From positions 32,686-96,685 of the IMG/VR virus record IMGVR_UViG_3300038465_000158: DNA of 64,000 nt, one strand, 5' to 3'. This DNA is from a virus. This document shows, piece after piece, positions 57,814 to 64,000 of this stretch. The notes below the pieces were generated by a model that was not told the DNA's origin, ran no database searches, and worked only from the letters and a program-made list of their open reading frames with translations. Within the stretch, counting starts at the first letter, position 1, and each line of letters opens with the position of its first letter. The position numbers and the translations under genes are program-made.

Positions 57814-59965
57814 AGACATATCGAAGAATATTGCCATCGGCGTCAGTCACTGTCGTGAATTTTCCGTTGTTGACGAGACGTTCAAGACCTTCATCAATCT
57901 CTCTAGCAGAAAGTCCTTTGGCCTCAACCTTGAGTTCTTTCCGCGTGAATCCTTCTGCTCCACCTCGACTGAGCGCAACGATGAGTTTGTCATCAATGAC
58001 TTTGTGTCGATTCTCGTTGACGTGAGTGAGCATCGAATAGTCAACAGAGTCTGGCGTGTCAATGACGATGTCGAGTTTCTCACCAGCCATTGACGGGTAG
58101 AACTTCACAATCGATGCGGTTTCACCTTCACGCCCGATTTCTCCTGCCCTGTCTTTTGCTACGGTGAGTTTGATGAACCCAGGTGTTTGTCGGTCGAATG
58201 GAGCACTTGACTCGACGCCATATGCTGCGTGTAGTCGACCAAGTTTGTCTCCCGCTCCTCTTGCCCATCTACCTCGTCCTTCGCCAGATTTTACGACGTG
58301 GTCGATGATGACCAGAGCTGCTTGTGGTCTCAACCCACGTAATAACCATCGTGCGTGAGCATACCAGGCACCCACTTCCGAGTTGTCCTTCTCGTTCAAT
58401 CCCAACTCCACTAACGCTGGCGCCATTGTATCGACAACAACGAGTGTCGGCTTCCACTGCTTGAGTTGTTGCTTTAGTTTTGCCCATTGTTCTTGGTTCC
58501 TCCCCATGCCTTGCGGGTTGAGATAGCGAAGTCCATGTCGAACCAGAGGAGGAGCGATACCAAGCGAACGTAGACGAAGTGCAATAGACTTGCCCGCGTC
58601 GTCTTCGTCGTAGTCGAGGTACGCGACTGTGTGGCCGAGTTGCAGTTGTTCTCGTACCAAGTGCAACGCGACCCACGTCTTGCCGTGTCCTGGCTCTCCG
58701 TAGATCGAGTGGAATCTTCCGGGGTAGATGAGGAACTTGCCGTCCGTCCTTTCCAGCATCGTTGGTGACTCGCGCTCAAGAATGACGCCCTCCATGAGGT
58801 CGGCAATGTCGAATGGGTCTGTGGGGTCTCTATCGGGTTCATCATCTTCCTCATTTTCTTCTTCGTCTTGAGAGGGTTCGTTCGTTGCCCTCTCAGGCCC
58901 CGAAATACCAGTAATGATAGGATTTACACCACGAGAGGGTACGTTTTTGACTGTTAGAGGTCCAGCGACAGCATTTCGTTCTGCAGTGATTGATGCTCGC
59001 GCGTCAGAACGAAGTGCCCATTGCAACTCGGCTTGAGACAATTCGTCGGGTGCTTCCCACGTCTTGTAGCCTCGTTCAACTTTCTCGTATGCTGTCTCTA
59101 GACGATAGAAGTCTTTGTCAGTCTGGTCAGTTTTCTCCCAGACTGCTTTGGTAATTGCCTTTGCGGTTTCGAGTGAGTCGCCTCTTCCGCGCAGAATTCC
59201 AGCCAGTCTGATGAATCCGTCGTCACGTTCGCCAAAACGAAATCCCTCCTCCATAAGCTGTTGAACTGAGCCTATGGAGGAGGGACCGAGTGAACTTCCT
59301 GGTGTATTTCTCTTCTCTGACAGAACTGCGAGAATGTCATTTGAGACTACACTTAAAACATGTCCGCTTTGCCAATGGTAGAATTTACCTGAGACGTGCT
59401 GTGACGGAGCAGCAACGATGTAGCCTCCGTCTGCTCGAATGTCTACGCCAGGTAGCCAATTTGCTCGAGATGCGATGACTGGCCTTGGGCCAGAAATTGC
59501 TGGAAACGAAAGTAAGATGTGACTTCCGCCTCCACCTGTTTCTTGAACAAGTGAGTCTGGAAAGTCAATTCCTTTTCCAGCGAGCCAATTCTTAAGCTCA
59601 TATTCTCCGTCGATGATGTCATCATCTGTCTCCTTCACATCGAGGTCGAGCACAATCAAGTTTGAGACAGCACCAGTGGCGATTGCCAGATTCATCTTCG
59701 GTGCTTGCGAATACCATTGTGTAATTACGTCTGGGTCATTTGATGCGGATTTCAATCCGTGCGGCGCGAGGTGACCGGCAGGATGCTTGCCTTGACTACG
59801 ACATTCAGCATCTCCGCATGCGCATCGTCCGTTTTCTATCCACCAGATTGGGAGAACTGACCATCCTTTTGAAACGTAGAACAATGCCCAATCTAGGGTA
59901 GTTTCCAACATCGCATTAACCGACTCTCGAGGTGTTTCGTCGGAATGCAAAGGCATCATGCTCAT
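57803..59965 (-). CDS. primase-polymerase / RecA-fold helicase
   Basis: A 720-residue bifunctional replication protein. Residues 20-230 are a prim-pol domain: IVLDLDVKE (metal-binding acids), ETGGGGSHILLSFP and GVDIRADGGYIVAAPS. Residues 245-320 look like a primase C-terminal helical domain. An acidic linker (EEENEEDDEPDRD) leads to a RecA/RepA-type ATPase with Walker A YGEPGHGKTWV and Walker B PTLVVVDTM. The C-terminal ~80 residues suggest a winged helix. Several ATGs lie at the start (59965, 59959, 59956). Likely starts replication and unwinds the fork. Confidence 0.85.
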   Translation of the reverse strand: MSMMPLHSDETPRESVNAMLETTLDWALFYVSKGWSVLPIWWIENGRCACGDAECRSQGKHPAGHLAPHGLKSASNDPDVITQWYSQAPKMNLAIATGAVSNLIVLDLDVKETDDDIIDGEYELKNWLAGKGIDFPDSLVQETGGGGSHILLSFPAISGPRPVIASRANWLPGVDIRADGGYIVAAPSQHVSGKFYHWQSGHVLSVVSNDILAVLSEKRNTPGSSLGPSSIGSVQQLMEEGFRFGERDDGFIRLAGILRGRGDSLETAKAITKAVWEKTDQTDKDFYRLETAYEKVERGYKTWEAPDELSQAELQWALRSDARASITAERNAVAGPLTVKNVPSRGVNPIITGISGPERATNEPSQDEEENEEDDEPDRDPTDPFDIADLMEGVILERESPTMLERTDGKFLIYPGRFHSIYGEPGHGKTWVALHLVREQLQLGHTVAYLDYDEDDAGKSIALRLRSLGIAPPLVRHGLRYLNPQGMGRNQEQWAKLKQQLKQWKPTLVVVDTMAPALVELGLNEKDNSEVGAWYAHARWLLRGLRPQAALVIIDHVVKSGEGRGRWARGAGDKLGRLHAAYGVESSAPFDRQTPGFIKLTVAKDRAGEIGREGETASIVKFYPSMAGEKLDIVIDTPDSVDYSMLTHVNENRHKVIDDKLIVALSRGGAEGFTRKELKVEAKGLSAREIDEGLERLVNNGKFTTVTDADGNILRYVYDA

Positions 59966-59990
59966 CTTTCTTCATGATGGTTGGGGTATC

Positions 59991-59999
59991 ATTTTATCA
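59991..59999 (-). promoter_or_regulatory. possible extended -10 TGATAAAAT
   Basis: On the minus strand TGATAAAAT lies about 25 bases before the primase start, with TTGACA two bases upstream of it (too close for a normal -35). It resembles the TGATATAAT family with one change. It overlaps the stop codon of the WhiB gene. Confidence 0.3.
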
Positions 60000-60320
60000 C
60001 CTGTCAATACCCTTCAGGCGGTTGCGAACTGTTCGAGCGATGCGTCGTTTCAGCATGATGCGATCGTGAATCATCTTGGCTCGTTGTCGCTCGTTAACTC
60101 CTCCAAAAATTCCGTCAGTGCTTTGAATGCTGAGAGCGTAGTCGAGGCATTCTCGTCGAACGACGCAATTGAAGCAGTAATGTCCTGGATTCCCTGGTTC
60201 ATCCTTGACGAGAAATCCTGGGCTGCCTTCAGGAAAGAACACATCGCGATTGACATCTCGACACTTGGCTTGCTCTCGCCAACTTTGGTCAAGTTCGTCA
60301 TCCTCTCCTTGGTAGCTCAC
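59997..60320 (-). CDS. WhiB-family regulator 1
   Basis: A 107-residue WhiB-like protein. Four Cys for a 4Fe-4S cluster are Cys20, 49, 52 and 58 (C-x28-C-x2-C-x5-C), followed by DGIFGGVNERQR, the turn that contacts sigma factor, and a basic C-terminal helix for DNA. WhiB proteins occur only in actinobacteria and their phages, so this marks the host. It may redirect host sigma factor or silence host WhiB-controlled genes. Confidence 0.88.
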   Translation of the reverse strand: MSYQGEDDELDQSWREQAKCRDVNRDVFFPEGSPGFLVKDEPGNPGHYCFNCVVRRECLDYALSIQSTDGIFGGVNERQRAKMIHDRIMLKRRIARTVRNRLKGIDR

Positions 60321-60463
60321 GAATCCTTGTTGGGTACTTTGAGTAATTCACCACAGAATCGACACACCATCCATCGACTGTTGCGTCCCATTCCGATGTT
60401 CATGTCGTGTCCGACAATCATGCACCAGAGTTTCTTGATTCTAGAGTGTAATACTCTTTTCAT
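60317..60463 (-). CDS. small zinc-binding protein
   Basis: A 48-residue protein, start ATG 60463 within ATGA. KLWCMIVGHDMN and VCRFCGELL give a C-x4-5-H ... C-x2-C site like the DUF1660 phage proteins. Overlaps the WhiB gene by 4 bases. Function unknown. Confidence 0.55.
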   Translation of the reverse strand: MKRVLHSRIKKLWCMIVGHDMNIGMGRNSRWMVCRFCGELLKVPNKDS

Positions 60464-60726
60464 CGTTGACCCTCTCGATTTGCCACATATTCGATACACT
60501 CACGTGTGACATCAAGATAGTGTTGAGTCGGGTCTTTGCGAATTTCTTGCCCTGGAGTGTACGCGTTCCACACAGCATCACGCATCTTCTTCGGAAGCAT
60601 ATACCAGTGAGGACGACACATGAACATCTTTTCAGGAACGACGGTCTTGCATTGCTCTGCGTGGCAATGATGCACTTCAAAAAGCAAAGTATGCAATTTG
60701 TCGATTTCTTCTTCAGTGAATTTCAT
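60460..60726 (-). CDS. phage hypothetical protein with Cys/His motif
   Basis: An 88-residue protein. FEVHHCHAEQCKTVV and FMCRPHWYMLP provide a Cys/His metal site; WNAYTPGQEIRKDPTQHYLD is a pattern recurring in phage hypothetical proteins. AGAGGG is four bases before ATG. Function unknown. Confidence 0.65.
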   Translation of the reverse strand: MKFTEEEIDKLHTLLFEVHHCHAEQCKTVVPEKMFMCRPHWYMLPKKMRDAVWNAYTPGQEIRKDPTQHYLDVTRECIEYVANREGQR

Positions 60727-60949
60727 CTAGCCCTCTATCATCCACACCATGCAAAGCATACATGCCGCTCATTTCAATTGGCACAAGCGGAAGAGCAAAC
60801 AACCACCATCCATGCCACGCGATGATGAATGCGAGCATCACGACACCAAATCCCACACCGCCGAGACAGACGAGAAAAAGTGGCATCCCAAGGATTGTGA
60901 GAAGCAAGTCGACAAACAGCGAATGTTTGCTAGGCGCTTGGTATGACAC
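60713..60949 (-). CDS. small membrane protein
   Basis: A 78-residue protein starting at GTG. Two membrane helices (about residues 12-35 and 38-58; MPLFLVCLGGVGFGVVMLAF and HGWWLFALPLVPI) and a short acidic tail. It may sit in the inner membrane early in infection, for example in exclusion. No family known. Confidence 0.55.
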   Translation of the reverse strand: MSYQAPSKHSLFVDLLLTILGMPLFLVCLGGVGFGVVMLAFIIAWHGWWLFALPLVPIEMSGMYALHGVDDRGLDEIH

Positions 60950-61121
60950 TAGTGTGCTCTTTCTCGTGTTTTAGTGCGTATCTATTGGCAATTTGTGCAC
61001 TTTTATGCGCAGAAGTGTAATGAATTGCACCTCCGTGCAATCCGCACGTCACGACGTATTTGTGTCTACCCTCACCAGCACGGACACGTTTGATGTTGAG
61101 AAATCCCCACGGCTTCCTCAT
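60930..61121 (-). CDS. small basic hypothetical protein
   Basis: A 63-residue protein; ATG in ATGA overlap. Basic (FLNIKRVRAGEGRHKYVVTC) with a HGGAIHYTS segment. Could bind nucleic acid. Function unknown. Confidence 0.5.
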   Translation of the reverse strand: MRKPWGFLNIKRVRAGEGRHKYVVTCGLHGGAIHYTSAHKSAQIANRYALKHEKEHTSVIPSA

Positions 61122-61324
61122 GCTTGCATCACATCTAACTTGTCAAATGTGACTTCATATTCAGGGTCGATATTTCCGTACGCAGCGCGAGCAGAGTGCA
61201 TGTTGGCGAACACACCGAAGATGAATCCCTTGTCGTGATGAGAGCCCTTTTTACGTTCTCGTACGACGACGACTGTATTGACTTTTTTCAACTTCACTTC
61301 GCCGAGTATCAAATCCATCACCAT
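61118..61324 (-). CDS. small hypothetical protein
   Basis: A 68-residue protein; AGGAA about eight bases before ATG 61324. Alternating strands (VKLKKVNTVVVVRERKKGS) and a short helix (ANMHSARAAYG). ATGA overlap downstream. Function unknown. Confidence 0.5.
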   Translation of the reverse strand: MVMDLILGEVKLKKVNTVVVVRERKKGSHHDKGFIFGVFANMHSARAAYGNIDPEYEVTFDKLDVMQA

Positions 61325-61337
61325 TGTTGAGTTCCTT

Positions 61338-61655
61338 TCATCGGAGGTTCACTGAGTAGACATTGAGAAGCGGAATTCGTCGTTTGCGTCGTTCTTTGAC
61401 GCGTTCACGTTCTGTCATCCCACCCCAGATGCCGTAACTTTCATATCTCAACGCGTAGTCAAGACACTCTTGTTCGAGCGGACAGGAATGACAGAATTGC
61501 TTGCAGAGGTGAACGTCACCCATCGAGGGAGAGTAGAAATTAAGACCAGAGTTGAAGCAGAGTCCGACAAGTTTGATTTTGTGGAGCATCGCGATTGCGT
61601 GAGAGACTGCTGCTCGCTTTTTGACTGGGAACAATACTTCTAGCGCGTCAGACAC
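61338..61655 (-). CDS. WhiB-family regulator 2, atypical
   Basis: A 105-residue protein from GTG 61655 (GGGAG four bases upstream; overlaps the previous stop by eight bases). Cys33, 55, 58 and 64 fit the cluster spacing, with an extra Cys51 in CKQFCHSCPLEQECLDYA. GYGIWGGMTERERVK-type turn is present (SYGIWGGMTERER). The spacing to the first Cys and the ~30-residue N-terminal extension differ from WhiB 1. It probably acts with or against WhiB 1 at host RNA polymerase. Confidence 0.82.
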   Translation of the reverse strand: MSDALEVLFPVKKRAAVSHAIAMLHKIKLVGLCFNSGLNFYSPSMGDVHLCKQFCHSCPLEQECLDYALRYESYGIWGGMTERERVKERRKRRIPLLNVYSVNLR

Positions 61656-61791
61656 TGTTCTCCCATTCTTCTTTGAGCATGAACTCAAGTTCGAACATGT
61701 GTTGCGCATGTTTAATGGCGATAACGGCCTCGTCTACTTGATTGATTGCGGATTCGTACATCTGCTCGAAGAACGGGTCATTCGCGTTCAT
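61648..61791 (-). CDS. 47-residue helical protein
   Basis: ATG 61791 (MNANDPFFEQMYESAINQVD) to the stop at 61648, acidic and helical. It overlaps the exonuclease gene by 14 bases and the WhiB gene by eight. Supported by coupling and composition only. Confidence 0.5.
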   Translation of the reverse strand: MNANDPFFEQMYESAINQVDEAVIAIKHAQHMFELEFMLKEEWENSV

Positions 61792-62278
61792 ATTGCATCG
61801 CCATCCATGTTGATATTCGACTGCAATAGTCAAAAGCGTCCTTCGTCCAACGAGCATCGTAGAGAGCATGGTGCTCAGTCGTTGTTTGCTCTGGAAGTGC
61901 AAGGTTGCCAAGTGAGAAAGCATATTGCTTCACGTCAAGACAGAATTTTGGCCAGCCAAGTGGTAAATCCATCATCGTCCCAAACAACTGGCACATGACC
62001 ACCCAGCCATAGTCTGAGTAGTACGCCCAGAATTCTGGATACTCACCAACGAATTCACGAATGTCTCGCGCAATCATCTGTTTGTGCATAAGATCTTCGT
62101 CAGTTGCTTTCATCAGTTCAGGGAACACGTTCTCGATGACCCAGTCGTTTGCTTTGTCTAAATCAGCGTCAGCGTTCACTCGATAGAATTCACGACCGTC
62201 TTCCGCAACAATTGCGATAGACAAGAGTTCAATAGTGACACCGTCTTCCATGAATTCTGTATCGAAGAAATACCTCAT
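61778..62278 (-). CDS. DEDDh 3'-5' exoribonuclease-like protein
   Basis: A 166-residue protein. FFDTEFMEDG supplies the D-x-E, WAYYSDYGWVV the second Asp region, and HHALYDARWTKDAF the His and last Asp of a DnaQ/RNase-T-type nuclease, closest in pattern to Rv2179c-like exoribonucleases. It may trim RNA or act in host transcript turnover. Start ATG 62278 chosen by ATGA overlap; the longer upstream extension is low-quality sequence. Confidence 0.75.
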   Translation of the reverse strand: MRYFFDTEFMEDGVTIELLSIAIVAEDGREFYRVNADADLDKANDWVIENVFPELMKATDEDLMHKQMIARDIREFVGEYPEFWAYYSDYGWVVMCQLFGTMMDLPLGWPKFCLDVKQYAFSLGNLALPEQTTTEHHALYDARWTKDAFDYCSRISTWMAMQYERE

Positions 62279-62433
62279 GCTGTGACTACAAGAGCAACGA
62301 GTAGAAGATTGACAATGATTGTCACAATTGCGACCCCATGTGTGAGTGGCTCTCGCTTCTTGCCTATCATGCTGATTGTCGCAAATGTTGAAAATGTGCA
62401 AAATGCAACGAATACCCACTTGTGCCAGTTCAT
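62275..62433 (-). CDS. 52-residue membrane protein
   Basis: Exact ATGA overlaps at both ends support it. Two hydrophobic segments (KWVFVAFCTFSTFATISM; TIIVNLLLVALVVTA) flank a short basic loop. Function unknown. Confidence 0.55.
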   Translation of the reverse strand: MNWHKWVFVAFCTFSTFATISMIGKKREPLTHGVAIVTIIVNLLLVALVVTA

Positions 62434-62708
62434 ACTTCGTCCTCTTTCTTGATGTCATTGAGCATGCCGAGAGCTTCGGCAACTTCCTCTGTTGTGATTC
62501 CGCAATTCGTTGTGTCAACCTTGAGAGTAGGGTCAAAACGACCTGGCCGGTACTCCGCTATTACGTTGAATTTCGTGTTGTTGACATTTTTGAACGCTTT
62601 GACAAGACGACGTTCAAGTCTACGAAGTTTGAAATTCCACCAATGTGACTTCCTGTAGTTGAAGTAGAAATGCGGGTCTTCGTTGATGTTGAATTTGAGT
62701 TCAGCCAT
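62430..62708 (-). CDS. hypothetical protein
   Basis: A 92-residue protein. YRKSHWWNFKLRRLERRLVK is a basic aromatic helix; the C terminus EEVAEALGMLNDIKKEDEV is acidic. It overlaps the upstream gene by eight bases. Function unknown. Confidence 0.55.
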   Translation of the reverse strand: MAELKFNINEDPHFYFNYRKSHWWNFKLRRLERRLVKAFKNVNNTKFNVIAEYRPGRFDPTLKVDTTNCGITTEEVAEALGMLNDIKKEDEV

Positions 62709-63243
62709 ATTTCACTGTCCCGACAGGAATGTGAGCATTGCACAAGACACGTATTTCATGATTGACGATTGCTTCGTCACCGTTACGCCCGCAAATCTCA
62801 CACACGCAGCGACTCCGGCCAGCAGTGACGCGGATAAGCCCGACCATGTGAGGGAGTCGATTCTCGTCTTTCAGCGGAACACGAATCGAGTAGTGGAGAG
62901 CGCCGTTCTCACGTTTGATGTTGAGGATGCGGTAGTCGTAACAGTGTTCACGGAGTTCTTGGTTGAGAAGGGCAATCAGGCCGTACCAGCCTCTCCCTAT
63001 ATTTGTCGCTGGCCAGTACCCGCAGTCCATTCGCGAGAGGATGTCGAGGAAGTCCTCACGGAATTCATTTGCATCTGCGGGGATGAATTGATGCAAGTCA
63101 GTAGCGGAGCGGACGTCGAGTATTTTGCGGTTCGTGATTGTGCGGTCGAAAGCAACAGGAGCATCGGCGGAATTCGTCGGTGTGGGTGTTGATGGAATAG
63201 ACTTCGGGCGATTCTTGCTACCCTTTGGGCGGCCTCGAGGCAT
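62701..63243 (-). CDS. AT-hook-like / zinc-finger protein, first gene of leftward operon
   Basis: A 180-residue protein. The N terminus PRGRPKGSKNRPKS carries an AT-hook-like GRP core; the C terminus CVCEICGRNGDEAI then LCNAH forms a four-residue zinc site. The central part is alpha/beta. As the first gene after the promoter it may be an early DNA-binding regulator. Confidence 0.65.
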   Translation of the reverse strand: MPRGRPKGSKNRPKSIPSTPTPTNSADAPVAFDRTITNRKILDVRSATDLHQFIPADANEFREDFLDILSRMDCGYWPATNIGRGWYGLIALLNQELREHCYDYRILNIKRENGALHYSIRVPLKDENRLPHMVGLIRVTAGRSRCVCEICGRNGDEAIVNHEIRVLCNAHIPVGTVKYG

Positions 63244-63321
63244 CTTTCACTACTCTTTTCGTCGTCGGGGTCTAGAACGGCATGTCACCACATGTTTCAT
63301 CTTTTTTGTGCAACGGATTCA

Positions 63322-63330
63322 AGTATATCA
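63322..63330 (-). promoter_or_regulatory. leftward extended -10 TGATATACT
   Basis: Minus-strand TGATATACT preceded by GA, as in the AGATGATATAAT elements at 47901 and 54566. It lies about 80 bases before the first leftward gene. No clear -35. Confidence 0.5.
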
Positions 63331-63402
63331 TCTCAGGTATAGGAAAGACGGTATTGCCTGTTCATTTCATTGTTCAAAACATGTTCATCTAGTCAGGAGT
63401 AC

Positions 63403-63431
63403 AAGGAGAGCCTCCCCATTGGGCTCTCCTT
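63403..63431. repeat. 10-bp inverted repeat (hairpin)
   Basis: Arms AAGGAGAGCC (63403-63412) and its perfect complement (63422-63431), loop of nine bases. No T tract on either strand. It could be a U-less actinobacterial-type terminator insulating the two promoters. Confidence 0.6.
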
Positions 63432-63474
63432 GCGCTTGCGAGGCATTGAATCTCTATAACAAGTTGGTGACACA

Positions 63475-63540
63475 TGACTTCGTTTGTTAAGATTTTGCTG
63501 CGCGCAAGCGACTGGCGAAATCTTAACAAACGAAAAGTCA
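63475..63540. repeat. long imperfect inverted repeat
   Basis: Arms 63475-63498 and 63515-63540 share TGACTT, CGTTTGTTAAGATTT and GC, differing by a two-base insertion and one mismatch. The spacer is 16 bases. It can form a stem of about 24 bp. Possible origin, replication terminator or regulator site. Confidence 0.7.
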
Positions 63541-63559
63541 CGTTTGTGTTTGCTGTTAA

Positions 63560-63800
63560 AAATAAAGCTTTATTTCTCCAGAAATAAATATCCTGATGAG
63601 GTCTTTTAAAGTTTTTGAAGTTTTTGAAGATGTGAAAAGTGAATAATTTGAGAGTTAATTTCTAAGAAGTGATGAGAAATAAAGGTTTTTCTAATGTAGC
63701 AAAGGGTTTCAGGCTTTATTTCTTGCTTTATTTCTAAGCAAATGATGAAAAATAAAGGCTCTAAGAGAAACAAAGTAGGTCATCATGAAAGAAATAAAGC
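63560..63800. repeat. iteron-like array of AAATAAAGS
   Basis: Seven copies of AAATAAAG(C/G): plus strand at 63560, 63677, 63750, 63792; minus strand at 63567, 63713, 63725. The first two form the 16-bp palindrome AAATAAAGCTTTATTT. Three plus copies share the longer context GATGARAAATAAAGG or close to it. Likely binding sites of an initiator or repressor. Confidence 0.65.
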
Positions 63801-63806
63801 CTAGAG

Positions 63807-63815
63807 TGATATAGT
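63807..63815 (+). promoter_or_regulatory. extended -10 TGATATAGT before a rightward gene
   Basis: TGATATAGT, identical to 33481-33489, ends seven bases before ATG 63823, so the transcript is probably leaderless. The last AAATAAAGC site lies six bases upstream, positioned to control this promoter. Confidence 0.55.
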
Positions 63816-63822
63816 GATTTCC

Positions 63823-64000
63823 ATGATTGATGACGCGCTCTTTCATCGGCAATTGCTCATTCTTGATGTTGTGAGGAGTGCTGAAGAGCCTGTTCGCAAG
63901 AGTGATGTCTTGAAAAGTGTGAATGGAAGCACTCAAAGTCTCGTCTCTGCAATGTCTGAGTGTGTTGCCGAAGGCTGGCTTATTTGCGAGCAAATGAAAG
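63823..64000 (+). CDS. winged-helix-like protein, 3' end cut by window edge
   Basis: The frame is open from ATG 63823 to the window end (59 codons). LLILDVVRSAEEPVRKSDVL, then STQSLVSAMSECVAEGWLIC looks like a winged helix-turn-helix: helix, helix, recognition helix and wing. It could be the regulator or initiator that binds the repeats just upstream. Confidence 0.5.
   Translation, partial: MIDDALFHRQLLILDVVRSAEEPVRKSDVLKSVNGSTQSLVSAMSECVAEGWLICEQMK

Larger units (their letters stand above)
63244..63822. other. 579-bp divergent non-coding region
   Basis: No convincing gene. It holds a leftward promoter, two inverted repeats, an AT-rich block with direct repeats GAAGTTTTT (about 63608-63628), seven AAATAAAGS sites and a rightward promoter. 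It separates the leftward early operon from a rightward gene and is the best candidate for a replication origin or regulatory switch. Confidence 0.6.

Noticed and set aside
63475-63540. Phage attachment site
   Set aside because: An inverted repeat is present, but no integrase is visible in the window and no tRNA-like core is seen.
1-64000. tRNA or rRNA genes
   Set aside because: No stretch with the conserved T-loop and a cloverleaf was found by eye; a covariance-model scan would be needed to exclude them.

Overview
The window is one continuous stretch of a tailed-phage (siphovirus-type) genome. It begins inside the major capsid gene and ends inside a rightward gene near a candidate regulatory or origin region. 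Two WhiB-type iron-sulfur regulators, several probably leaderless genes and an actinophage-like gene order point to an actinobacterial host. The visibly sub-50% GC content would fit a low-GC aquatic actinobacterium, but that is inference. No terminase, portal, integrase, tRNA or CRISPR array is visible; packaging genes presumably lie left of the window. All functions come from reading the sequence, without database searches.

Layout. (1) 1-10.9 kb: capsid protein, small zinc-finger proteins, head-tail connectors, tail tube, frameshifted tail chaperones, tape measure and tail hub. (2) 10.9-32.3 kb: an unusually large set of fibre/decoration proteins with internal duplications (three C1q-like proteins, three tandem IPKT-QRG proteins, two copies of a fibre pair), a GT17 glycosyltransferase, a two-domain cysteine-peptidase lysin, holin-like proteins, a YiiX-like protein and a 1328-residue protein with 61 tandem 20-21-residue repeats. 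(3) 32.3-43 kb: PLD-like protein, deoxynucleotide kinase, thymidylate-synthase homologue with a dCMP-hydroxymethylase signature, dCMP deaminase, family A DNA polymerase, GIY-YIG homing endonuclease, RuvC-like resolvase, SNF2 helicase, PD-(D/E)XK nuclease, Sak4-like ATPase and an SSB-like protein. (4) 42.6-47.9 kb: a candidate DNA-base hypermodification cluster (HAD phosphatase, glycosylase-like aGPT-Pplase/ADDT-type protein, dual-specificity phosphatase, FkbM methyltransferase, P-loop DNA-kinase-like protein, MazG/dUTPase-like protein, C5-cytosine methyltransferase). (5) 47.9-57.2 kb: accessory genes, a second lysis set, and a family of proteins sharing an RDDxGRFASG module, one of them a ParB-like/RelA-SpoT-like fusion. 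(6) 57.1-63.2 kb: leftward operon with primase-polymerase/helicase, two WhiB proteins, an exoribonuclease and small proteins. (7) 63.2-63.8 kb: non-coding region with two inverted repeats and seven copies of AAATAAAGS.

How it works together. dCMP hydroxymethylase, dNMP kinase, dCMP deaminase and a possible dCTPase/dUTPase are the parts T4-like phages use to replace cytosine by 5-hydroxymethylcytosine. The kinase/aGPT/FkbM cluster could then decorate that base further. The primpol-helicase, PolA, SSB-like protein, nucleases and resolvase form a self-contained replication-recombination set. Most genes overlap by 1-8 bases in long operons. A recurring extended -10 element (TG-W-TATWRT) lies before several gene groups.

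Most unusual features: four structural or lysis genes (head-tail adaptor, tail tube, lysin, minor structural protein) have a good Shine-Dalgarno sequence but no AUG, GUG or UUG where the protein must begin; the codon there is AUC, CUG, AUA or AUU. The cytosine-modification cluster and the RDDxGRFASG module family are the other leading candidates for undescribed biology.
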